DNA of 64,000 nt from NCBI GenBank assembly GCA_905215345.1, contig CAJMPR010000001.1, forward strand, positions 248,001-312,000, given 5' to 3'. This DNA is from an uncultured bacterium (GTDB taxonomy: Bacteria > Bacteroidota > Bacteroidia > Bacteroidales > Bacteroidaceae). Numbering within the stretch: position 1 is the stretch's first letter; the number at the start of each line of letters is the position of its first letter. Positions 37,379 to 46,100 of this stretch are shown here, piece by piece. Position numbers and translations under genes: made by a program. Below the pieces are notes generated by a model. The model saw only the letters and a list, made by a program, of their open reading frames with translations, did no database searches and had not been told where the DNA came from.

Positions 37379-37993
37379 TTATAATGCTTTTGCAAACGCA
37401 TCGAACATACACGACCAGGATGAAGCTCCCGAATCGGCATAACCGATAGAACGTTCGCCATAATTACGGGCACGCCCGAAGTTCGCTTTCATATCTATGG
37501 TAGCCTTCGCACCCTGCAAAGCAGCTTGTGCACCGGCTTCCAGAATAACTTTCACATCATCGGAACCTACACTCTGCATCGCTTCCACTGCCGGAATCAA
37601 AGCATCCATCATTGTTTTATCGCCAAGCTGGGCTTTCGTTTGTTTCTTTACCCCGGCAAGACCACCTGCAAACATAGCTTTCACACCGGCGGCATCCAAT
37701 TCGGTACCTTCAGCATGGTCGCTCATACCCAGGAAGAAACCACCTAACAATGTACTGGTAGAGCCACTGATTTCCAACATCAGATTAAAGCTCATGTCAT
37801 TTAGCATCGTCTTGAACTCTGTACCCTTATCAGCCGTAGTCACCAAAGCCGACATTGCCTGTACGATAGCCGTACCATGATCGCCGTCACCCAACACCGC
37901 ATCCAATTGTGAGAACTCGTCGGCACGCTCCGTAATGCAAGCCAGTGCATTACGAAGCATCTTTTTGAAATCGCCTACTGTCAGTTTATCCAT
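37379..37993 (-). CDS. DhaL-type ATP-binding subunit of a dihydroxyacetone-family kinase
   Basis: The 204-residue protein has the DhaL metal and nucleotide motif LDAVLGDGDHG with aspartates at 31, 36 and 38, matching the three that hold magnesium in E. coli DhaL. Other family segments are GSTSTLLGGF, GDKTMMDAL and YADSGASS. It would bind ATP and hand phosphate to the ketose held by the DhaK subunit, encoded 2 bases upstream. No DhaM-type phosphotransferase subunit is visible, so the kinase probably uses ATP directly. The sugar could be dihydroxyacetone or a four- or five-carbon ketose. Confidence 0.88.
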   Translation of the reverse strand: MDKLTVGDFKKMLRNALACITERADEFSQLDAVLGDGDHGTAIVQAMSALVTTADKGTEFKTMLNDMSFNLMLEISGSTSTLLGGFFLGMSDHAEGTELDAAGVKAMFAGGLAGVKKQTKAQLGDKTMMDALIPAVEAMQSVGSDDVKVILEAGAQAALQGAKATIDMKANFGRARNYGERSIGYADSGASSWSCMFDAFAKAL

Positions 37994-37995
37994 AG

Positions 37996-39003
37996 TTATT
38001 TACCGATAGTTGTCCAGTAAGGAGCATTTGACATTTTATTATTCAGATAGTCTACATGGTCGGCATCCAGCAAACCGAGAATCATCTGGAAACCGGATTG
38101 TTCCTGCACAGTCAATAATTCACCGATACGGCTTGCAGCGACTTCAAGACCCGCATTTTCGAGTACTTGATGCGCTTTACGGTACACGATATTCATTTCC
38201 ATGTGAGTGGTAGCACCTACTCCGTTAATAATCAGCAAAGCTTTGTCACCGGCTTTCGGTTGAAGTTTCTTCATCAGCAGACTAATCATTTCCGCAGCAG
38301 TCTCGTCAGCAGATACCAACTTCTTACGTCCGCCACCACCTTCACCGTGTTGTCCCATACCGATTTCCATTTCGCCATCGGGAAGGTCGGAAATCATCAT
38401 ACCGTTTTGAGGATGTGTACACGACTTCATAGCGACAGCCAGTGTTGCCACTTTCTTGTTGAAGCGCTCGCCTATTTCGATAATCTCATCCAGAGACTTG
38501 CCTTCTTCAGCCGCCGCACCCACAATCTTAATCAAAGGAATACAACCTGCCAAACCGCGACGGTCATCATCCGGCGCATTCAACCCGGCACTGATGTCAT
38601 CGTGCGTCAGGATGGTCTTAACTTTGATGCCTACACGCTCTGCCAACTGGCAAGCCATGTTGGCACTCATCACGTCACCGGAGTGGTTCAGTATCACCAG
38701 CAAGATACCGGCTTCACGCTTAAACAACTGCAATGCCTGAAAAACACGCTGTGCACCCGGAGCTGCAAAAATATCGCCCACTACCGAGCAATCCAGCATA
38801 CCGTCGCCCACAAAGCCACTCAATGCCGGTTCGTGTCCCGAACCGCCTAAAGTAATTACGGCTACCTTATCTTCCGACTTAGCATGTGCACGTACAATGA
38901 TATTCTCTCCTCCAATGGCTACCTGGTCACTGTATGCCATTACATAACCTTCCAGTAATTCAGCAGTCAGGTGGTCAGGGTCGTTTATAAACTTATGGAT
39001 CAT
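37996..39003 (-). CDS. DhaK-type ketose-binding kinase subunit
   Basis: The 335-residue protein carries the DhaK features. His219 in EIGMGQHGE is the residue that forms a covalent hemiaminal with the substrate in E. coli DhaK. His57 in GGSGHEP and Asp110 in LNHSGD are the two active-site residues that assist catalysis. With the DhaL subunit 2 bases downstream it forms a two-part kinase for dihydroxyacetone or a larger ketose. Neighbouring LsrF-type aldolase, cupin and VOC genes suggest a short pathway in which a ketose is phosphorylated and then cleaved. The sugar specificity cannot be predicted from these residues. Confidence 0.9.
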   Translation of the reverse strand: MIHKFINDPDHLTAELLEGYVMAYSDQVAIGGENIIVRAHAKSEDKVAVITLGGSGHEPALSGFVGDGMLDCSVVGDIFAAPGAQRVFQALQLFKREAGILLVILNHSGDVMSANMACQLAERVGIKVKTILTHDDISAGLNAPDDDRRGLAGCIPLIKIVGAAAEEGKSLDEIIEIGERFNKKVATLAVAMKSCTHPQNGMMISDLPDGEMEIGMGQHGEGGGGRKKLVSADETAAEMISLLMKKLQPKAGDKALLIINGVGATTHMEMNIVYRKAHQVLENAGLEVAASRIGELLTVQEQSGFQMILGLLDADHVDYLNNKMSNAPYWTTIGK

Positions 39004-39020
39004 AATTCTTTCTTTTATTA

Positions 39021-39335
39021 TTAATTAAACTGCATCAATTCCAAGGCAATACCTTCTTCTTCAATGAAAGCGATAGTCAGGCTTTCGTTCACGACAGTCT
39101 TGGGAAGCAATACTTTGGCTCCGTCCAACTCTCCGTCCAAATCATCCACTTCGTAAGCAATATGCGCCAATGTCTGTATCTTCTCAGGCATCCAGCTATC
39201 ATGGTCGAAACGGAGAAATTCTATCTTGTTAGGGCTTTGGGTAAAGTCGGTCAGGTAAACCTTCATCCCCTCATTGTACACTTCGCCCGGAACAGGATTC
39301 TGTACAGGTATCCCGATGTGATTTATCTTTCTCAT
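39021..39335 (-). CDS. VOC (glyoxalase/dioxygenase fold) family protein
   Basis: The 104-residue protein has the N-terminal pattern INHIGIPV and the late pattern GIALELMQFN. Histidine 7 and a glutamate in ELMQF fit the metal ligands of the vicinal-oxygen-chelate fold. It represents one half-barrel module, so it probably acts as a dimer. Such enzymes isomerise, epimerise or cleave small oxygenated compounds. I place the start at 39335 (MRKINHIGI) because the fold begins there; the longer frame to 39401 would add residues overlapping the upstream gene. Its place between the kinase and cupin genes suggests action on the same small ketose. The exact reaction is unknown. Confidence 0.7.
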   Translation of the reverse strand: MRKINHIGIPVQNPVPGEVYNEGMKVYLTDFTQSPNKIEFLRFDHDSWMPEKIQTLAHIAYEVDDLDGELDGAKVLLPKTVVNESLTIAFIEEEGIALELMQFN

Positions 39336-39354
39336 GGTATTTGTTTTAAAAAGA

Positions 39355-40035
39355 TTATAATGCAGCTTTTGTATTAGTGAAACGCAGACCATCGTTATCA
39401 TGATAGTTTGCCCATTCTTCTACGATAGCACCCTCAGGACCTGCCATCATAAAATGGAAAGTGCCCAGTTCTTTCAGACGTAAAATGTCGCCCACTTTTT
39501 GCACTACGAAGTTTTTGCTCTTGATAGGACCGTGACCGGCGGGAGTTGCCGGGGCGTTCGGAGTCGCGTCACCCACTTCGGAGAAGTTATATACCCATCC
39601 GTGATTTACCATCCAGGACTCATGTTTTGCGGGGAACTTGGTCTTAACATGCGCATGTTCCGGTATCATTTGTCCCGGCAACAGATAAATATTGTGAGCG
39701 AAGTATCCGTACTCCGGGTCATTTACCCAAAAAATGCCGCCCATACCTACGTTCTCAAAATCACCCAAACCGAAATCTGTGAACCAGATATTCTGTTCCA
39801 TAAACGAAGTGTAAGGCACTCCATAGAAATCAAACATATCAAGAAAAGCCTTCTTTGCAGCTTCTTGATCAAACTTACCATCTTTGTAGAAGTCAGCGTT
39901 TGTGTACTTCTTCTCATACGTAGTCTTTTCCTGTGTCATAACTTGTTCTGCTTTTTTAGTTTCTGCCGTACAAGAAATCATTCCCATACCGCAAACGGCA
40001 ATCAATGCCAATGTTAATACATTCTTTACTTTCAT
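39355..40035 (-). CDS. Cupin-fold lipoprotein, resembling sugar isomerases
   Basis: The 226-residue protein starts at 40035, where it gains a lipoprotein signal peptide with the lipobox cysteine in GMGMISCTAE; upstream in-frame residues would overlap the preceding gene. The body is a cupin with metal-ligand candidates in MIPEHAHVK (two histidines) followed by KHESW. The arrangement recalls D-lyxose isomerase-type cupins, a weak resemblance made from memory. The lipid anchor places it in the periplasm or outer membrane. It might convert an imported aldose or ketose before uptake. It is 18 bases from the VOC gene and surely co-transcribed. Confidence 0.6.
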   Translation of the reverse strand: MKVKNVLTLALIAVCGMGMISCTAETKKAEQVMTQEKTTYEKKYTNADFYKDGKFDQEAAKKAFLDMFDFYGVPYTSFMEQNIWFTDFGLGDFENVGMGGIFWVNDPEYGYFAHNIYLLPGQMIPEHAHVKTKFPAKHESWMVNHGWVYNFSEVGDATPNAPATPAGHGPIKSKNFVVQKVGDILRLKELGTFHFMMAGPEGAIVEEWANYHDNDGLRFTNTKAAL

Positions 40036-40064
40036 GTTGTTCTTATTTTTATATTGGTTTATCC

Positions 40065-41219
40065 TTATTGAAGCATTCCCATTCCTTCTATTTCTATCAA
40101 CAACTCTGTACGGCATACATCCGTCAACGTATAGATAGCAGGTAAATCAGGGTATCTCTTTTCCACTACCTTTCTGGCTTTCTCCAAATCCTCCCAACGC
40201 TTCACGTATACACGGAAGTTTATTAACCCGGCATCTTCTTTTACAGGCACTCCTGCACGTTTCAGATTTTCAGCCGAAACTAAATATTCTATATTTTCCA
40301 ATGTTGCCAATGTCTGTTCTTCAATGCCTACCCCTTCCAGGCTATGCTCTCCACGAATGGCAGCCGTTCCCGAGATATAGACAAAGCCATGATCTTCTTT
40401 CCATACGGCTTTGGCACGTTCAAACTTGGGAGTGGTCTTCTTTTGCAAAGTAGTTTCTCCCAGCAATACCTTTTGTGAATAAGCATGGGCTGCAACCTGT
40501 AACGGATTATTCACTCCCGCTACTAATACCGTCTCGTCTTTACAAAGAAGCACATCCATATCAATCATCACTCCCCCCCACTGAGTACCTATCCCCGTGG
40601 CAGCCGGATAACCGGTTTTCCATTCCACATTTTCATAGAACAGGGAGCGGGCATCGTTAAAGTCCTGATAGTGCTGATGCCCATCAGTATCGCATTGCGT
40701 AATTTTCTCTATATAGTTCCACTGACGGATAATAGCCGAAACCGGCATTTGCTCGACTTCGAGTACCCGGCTGATACGGGTAAAGACATCCTCGGATTGT
40801 TCACGTATACTCCGGCGCAAGACATCGCCTGTCACTCCACCCAGAAACAAGCGTTTGCAGCCTTCGCGTTCCACTATTATATAAGGTATACCCGCATGTT
40901 CACGGTAAATCACCTTATCCTGCTGTGTCAAGACGACCTCATGCACTTCCACGGCAAGTCCTTCCGTGTCGACAGGTTGGGCTACATAGCTCACCAAAGG
41001 TTTATTGCTTTCAAAATGCTTCTCTACCGTTTCTTTCAAATGGCTAAAGTGAGACACATACTCTTTATTATCCACCGGCGCACCGAAGAAAACCAACCGT
41101 ACCGGCGTATAAGCCGCCGTGTATTGCTTGAGCAGTTGTGCCACCATTTCCTCAAAAGAAGCCTTTCCCGTCTGGAAGAAACGATGTATAATCTCAATAT
41201 TTTCTTTTGTTATTGTCAT
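40065..41219 (-). CDS. Chorismatase-like protein of the FkbO/Hyg5 type (YjgF-like fold)
   Basis: The 384-residue cytoplasmic protein matches chorismatases of the FkbO/Hyg5 group in order along its C-terminal two-thirds. It has RQWNYI, YQDFNDARSLFY, YPAATGIGT, NNPLQVAAHAYS, PKFERA, GFVYISGTAAI, SAENLKRAGV, FRVYVKRWEDL and the closing LLIEIEGM. The glutamate of that last motif (about residue 376) matches the catalytic glutamate reported for FkbO and Hyg5, as I recall them. Those enzymes hydrolyse chorismate to cyclohexadiene or hydroxybenzoate acids, mostly in actinomycete antibiotic pathways. Ordinary RidA proteins are about 130 residues, so this is not one. Whether chorismate is really the substrate is unknown. 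Confidence 0.7.
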   Translation of the reverse strand: MTITKENIEIIHRFFQTGKASFEEMVAQLLKQYTAAYTPVRLVFFGAPVDNKEYVSHFSHLKETVEKHFESNKPLVSYVAQPVDTEGLAVEVHEVVLTQQDKVIYREHAGIPYIIVEREGCKRLFLGGVTGDVLRRSIREQSEDVFTRISRVLEVEQMPVSAIIRQWNYIEKITQCDTDGHQHYQDFNDARSLFYENVEWKTGYPAATGIGTQWGGVMIDMDVLLCKDETVLVAGVNNPLQVAAHAYSQKVLLGETTLQKKTTPKFERAKAVWKEDHGFVYISGTAAIRGEHSLEGVGIEEQTLATLENIEYLVSAENLKRAGVPVKEDAGLINFRVYVKRWEDLEKARKVVEKRYPDLPAIYTLTDVCRTELLIEIEGMGMLQ

Positions 41220-41247
41220 AGTTCAATTTTACCGTGATGCTTCGTCC

Positions 41248-43041
41248 TTAAAGCGAATTCACATATTCTGCAAGTTCGTCCGCCTCTTTCGATGAGATTT
41301 TCTTGTCTATACCGTGTTTATGTACCTCAAAAACTTCTTTCATGGTTGCCGCACGCCCATCAAACAGATAAGGGGCAGTCCGCCATACTTCACGCAAGGT
41401 AGGAGTATCCCAACCTTTCTCAAATTCCACATCCTCACCTATCCGGTGCATCTGCATATCTGTATAATAAGGACCGGAATGGCATTCATCACATTTGAAC
41501 TTTTCAAAAACCTTACGTCCCCGCTTGGCTTTCTCCGACAACTCGCCATTTACCAGATAAGGACTCGGGAGCGGTTTCAATGACAACAGATACTCGTCCA
41601 CGCAAGATGCAAATTCTTCCGGCAAGTCGGTAAACTGGATAAATTTATACCCCGTGCGCACTGCCACATAAGAGGAAGCGCGTATTCCTGAAATCATAGC
41701 CGGAGGAGTGACATGTGATAACAATAAGCTCTTGCAATTCTTGGAGTTACCGATACCGTCGTTCATCAAATCCCAGTTCATCGCATCCATACGGGCGTCT
41801 CCCGGATGGCATCCGTTGCACGACTGCCAGTTCTGAAAGCAGTATTCAGCATCATTAAAATACTTCTCCCCCCGGTTGATACGGCTCTCTACCCTATTTT
41901 TCACCATAGCAACCGTATGGATAGCGTCAGTATTCAGGTCTACCACATTCAAGGTATCGGAAAAATAGGTGGGAACTACCGCACTGCCTTCTTTTATAAG
42001 GAAACATCTGGGACCGTTACCCACCAAAGGAATCCGTTTACGCATGCCGTATAGAAAACGCAAGTCATATGCCAATGCCGCCTTCTGTGGATATTGCTCA
42101 AACTTTTGCACAAATGCCGGATAATCAATCACACTGATTTCGTGGGTACCCGAATGACTGGTTACAATCTTATCATCTGTACACTTCACATCCCAGATAC
42201 CGGCTGCTCCACGTTCAGGTTCATCCAGCAACACAGCTCCTTCAAAACGCAAAGTCGCCAGATTTACCACACTCATGGCACTTGTATTCATCCAGCCCTG
42301 TTGCAATTGGGAAGTAGGGACTTGAAAACGTCCCAGATTGTGTGTAATCAACAGATAGCGTCCGTCGGGGGAAAGCGTCATTCCCCGCAACGCATTACTA
42401 CCATTCTCTAACTGTATATCTTTTACCTTTTGAAAACTTTCCACATCAATCACCGATACACAAGAGGCTACCGTATCCACATCCGCCCGTTGTGCCGGAA
42501 GGTAATTAGCCACAAATAACTGTTTACCCTTAGGGTCAAGAACAATGGATTTCGGTTCGCGCAGTACAGGCACTGTGCGCAATATCTTCTTTTCATTCTT
42601 ATCAATCTCGGATACAGTTCCCGCAAACTGGTTGCAGACGTATAACTTTCCCGATTGAGCATCCAGTAACGGAGAGCAAGCTCCCGAAGCCGTTTCCATG
42701 AAACTTTTTTCCGAAGGTGCATCAGCAGACAGGAAATAGATACCGTTTTTATGTTCTCCGGCAACGGTAGTGATAATCCGGTCACCGTCTACCACCACTC
42801 CGGTAGGAATTTCATCAAGGCTCCATTCCTGGAGGCGTTCCTTATAATCAGATGAATAAATCGTTACTTTCCGTGCACCTTTTTCTGTTACTACCACTCC
42901 CGCCTTATAAGGCGCAATACCGGTTATAAACAGAGGAGTGCCCTCGGGTGGCTCTGCCGTATGGGTAGTAAAAGCGAAGAGAGACGCCATCAATACGATG
43001 GGTAAAACTATCTGTGTGTATTTCCAATTCCTATGTTTCAT
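41248..43041 (-). CDS. Secreted YncE-like propeller fused to a di-haem cytochrome c peroxidase-like domain
   Basis: The 597-residue protein has an N-terminal signal or anchor segment (about 10-28). A seven-bladed YncE-type propeller (about 35-385) has motifs such as LYVCNQFAGTVSEID and LSPDGRYLLITHN. A cytochrome c peroxidase/MauG-like domain (about 390-597) has two CxxCH haem-binding motifs (CNGCH near 409, CDECH near 517) and TPTLREVWRTAPYLFDG. Such proteins reduce peroxide or oxidise a partner in the periplasm. It is the first gene after the second hybrid regulator and needs a cytochrome c assembly system, which the fused protein at 28190-30589 could supply. Confidence 0.85.
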   Translation of the reverse strand: MKHRNWKYTQIVLPIVLMASLFAFTTHTAEPPEGTPLFITGIAPYKAGVVVTEKGARKVTIYSSDYKERLQEWSLDEIPTGVVVDGDRIITTVAGEHKNGIYFLSADAPSEKSFMETASGACSPLLDAQSGKLYVCNQFAGTVSEIDKNEKKILRTVPVLREPKSIVLDPKGKQLFVANYLPAQRADVDTVASCVSVIDVESFQKVKDIQLENGSNALRGMTLSPDGRYLLITHNLGRFQVPTSQLQQGWMNTSAMSVVNLATLRFEGAVLLDEPERGAAGIWDVKCTDDKIVTSHSGTHEISVIDYPAFVQKFEQYPQKAALAYDLRFLYGMRKRIPLVGNGPRCFLIKEGSAVVPTYFSDTLNVVDLNTDAIHTVAMVKNRVESRINRGEKYFNDAEYCFQNWQSCNGCHPGDARMDAMNWDLMNDGIGNSKNCKSLLLSHVTPPAMISGIRASSYVAVRTGYKFIQFTDLPEEFASCVDEYLLSLKPLPSPYLVNGELSEKAKRGRKVFEKFKCDECHSGPYYTDMQMHRIGEDVEFEKGWDTPTLREVWRTAPYLFDGRAATMKEVFEVHKHGIDKKISSKEADELAEYVNSL

Positions 43042-43073
43042 AGTTATTAAATTTAGCCGTTATTTTCCACACA

Positions 43074-43081
43074 CAAAAATA
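43074..43081 (-). promoter_or_regulatory. Candidate -7 element ahead of the propeller-peroxidase gene
   Basis: TATTTTTG on the minus strand (43081 to 43074) fits TAnnTTTG and would place the transcript start about 25 bases before the start codon at 43041. No well-spaced -33 TTTG is present, as is common for promoters that depend on an activator. This is tentative. Confidence 0.35.
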
Positions 43082-43196
43082 GCGGAAAGGACATTCAAGG
43101 GGTATCACTACCGTTTCATTAATTTGTAATTTTGTACAAAAAGCAACGATATAGGCTTTTTGAAACAAAGAAGAAAGCAGGTTGATACAAATCCCC

Positions 43197-46100
43197 TTAA
43201 TTTTTCCTGATATTAGTCTGCACAAATTCCGAGGGCGACATTCCGTATAATGCCTTGAAAGAATTGGAGAAATAGGAATGACTGCTGAATCCCAAAGCAG
43301 CCGCAATATCGGAAATAGACATTTCCGTTTCTTTCAGATATTTCATCGCTATTTCCAGCCGCTTGTTACGAATCAATTCAGTGGGAGACAACTCGGAAAT
43401 GGCCTTTATCTTCCGGTACAGATTGGCACGACTTATACCGATTTCCTGACAAAGCAAATCAATGGAAAGCTCCGGATCGGAAATATGCTTCTCTATCGCC
43501 TCATACAGTTTTTGCGAGAACCGTTCATCCGAAGATACCATAGTAGCACCTATGACCTCGGGCGAGAAATGCCGACCGTATAATTTCTTCAACTGTTGCC
43601 GCGATTGCAGCAGACTATGTATACGGATACGAAGCACATCCATGCTGAAAGGCTTGATTACATAATCATCCGCACCCGCCTGAAAGCCCTCTTTGATATG
43701 TACCACCATAGACCGGGCGGTCATCAGGATAATCGGAATATGCCCGATGCGCACATCTTCCTTAATCATCGCGCAGAGTTCCAATCCGTTACGTTTTGGC
43801 ATCATAATATCACTCAATATCAAGTCAGGGAAGTCTTGCACAGCACGTTCATAACCTTTAACCCCGTTGGCAGCCTCCAATATTTCATAATCCGACTCCA
43901 AAGACTGGTGCAAATAATCGCGCACTCCCTTGTCATCCTCCACAATCAGGATTACCGGCTTCTTTTGTATATCTCCCGGTATCATGGATGCTGGTTTTGG
44001 CTCTATCGGTTGTGCTAAAGCGGTATCACCAATCGTTTCCAATGGCATCATGTCCTTTTCTTCTTCTGTAAAGGCATTGGCCGTTGCAGGCAGTTCCACA
44101 AGGAATACCGTTCCTTCTCCCCCGTCCGTACGGTCTTCAATACGGATATCACCCCGACACAACTGAACAATGGAATAAACCAGACTCAAACCAATACCTG
44201 TACCCGGTATATTTACTCCTGCCGTTTCGGTTATCTGATAAAAAGGAGTAAATATCTTTTCGCGCTCTTCCGGGGGAATACCGCATCCCGAATCTTCAAC
44301 ACGCAGCAATAGCATTCCACGCTGTTCATCGTAGCCCACTTCCATGTGTATGGCATTTCCCGAAGGAGTATACTTAAAAGCGTTGGAAAGCAAATTGAAT
44401 ACCACCTTTTCCAATAGCGTCTTATCATACCATATCACAAAAGAGTCTGGACGGCAGGTCAGTGTAAAGGTTATCTCATTCGTCTGGGCTATTTGCTTGA
44501 AAGCATAATAGATTTCCCGTATAAACTCGCATACATTCCCTTCACTCACACGCAGTTCCATCGCACCGCTCTGGTTCTTCTGCAAGTCCATTAACTGATT
44601 GACAAGCAGCAACAACCGTTGTGCATTCTTATAAATCACTACTAACCGGGAACGTAACTCCGCACTCAGGTCGATACGGCGCACCAATTCCTCAAAAGGA
44701 GTGATAATCAGCGTTAACGGGGTGCGCAATTCGTGAGCTATATTGGTAAACAGACGTATCTTCGCCTGATGGAACTCTTCCTGCTGCTGTTTTTCCCGTT
44801 GTTCGGCGTGAAGTTCTTCTTTCAACTTTCGGCGGATATTATAGTAGTAAAATACAATCAGAACCATCCCAATCAACAATATTGCATACAGCAGATAAGC
44901 ATACCATGTAGCCCACAAAGGCGGAGCAATCACAATACGTAACGTTCGTCCTTCTTCATTCCAGACTCCGTCATTATTGGATGCCTTTACATGAAACACA
45001 TACGTACCCGAAGGCAGCTTGGTGTAATAAGCCGTCGTACGCCTCCCTACTTCATTCCACTCCTTATCATAACCTTCCAGGCGGTAAGCATACCGGTTCA
45101 TAGAAGGATTGATAAAATTCAGTGCCCGATAACTTATCGACAAATTATTCTGGTCATAACTTAAATGGATTTCCTTGGCATTGTCCGGCAGGCAATTCAG
45201 GATACCGCTATCATCCCCCACTGATACGGGGCGATTGTTCACCTGTAAACCCTCTAATACCACGGGTGGAACAAATGTATTTACCGGCATTTCCGGGGTA
45301 TAGAAAGTAACGAAACCGTCATTTCCTGTCAGGCACACCGTACCGTCGGGCATCGCTACACCGCCATGCAACGTAAATTCACGCACCTGTATTCCATTTG
45401 AATACGGATAGTTTTTAATGCTGTCATCTACCGGAGAATAACTTGCGATTCCTTTATCCGTACTCATCCACAAGGTTTTGTCCGCCCCTTCGACCAAATG
45501 ACAGATGGTGTTGCTCATCAAGCCGTCTTTCTCCATTACCATCTTAGTAATCGCAGCATTATTATCCATACGGTAAATGCCGCCACCGTAAGTAGAGAAC
45601 CAGATTTCCCCACCCCGGGAACGAAGTATGGAAGATATGTAATTGCTGTTCAGTTTAGTTCGTGCATCGGTAGCTCCCATACTGTAGTGCTCCAGTGAAC
45701 CGACCATCTTCTTCGCATTTGCGTCCAATGACGTTAAACTCAATCTGAACAGGCCGCTCCCACGAGTCCCTATCAGCAAAATTCCGGGGCGTTCTTCCAA
45801 CATACATCTTATCGAATTTACTACCAACTCCTTGCCGGCGGCATCGACCATATTCTCTATCCGCTCTCCCGCCGGCGTGAAACAGGTAAGAGAATGTTCC
45901 CCGCCGGAAGTGCCCACCCACAAATTACCTGAAGAATCACGCAACACGGAATAGACGGACAATGCCACCGGGAAACGATAGAACAATTTAAAGCTGCGGG
46001 TTTTCAGGTCAAACCGATACAGTTCGCCTCTCGTCGTACCGCACCAGATACAATCATCTTCTGCAAACAATGTTTTTATCGTGTTGGCATTATAAACCGA

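Noticed and set aside
40065..41219. Simple RidA-type imine deaminase
   Set aside because: The protein is about three times the RidA length and has the chorismatase-specific C-terminal EIEG motif.
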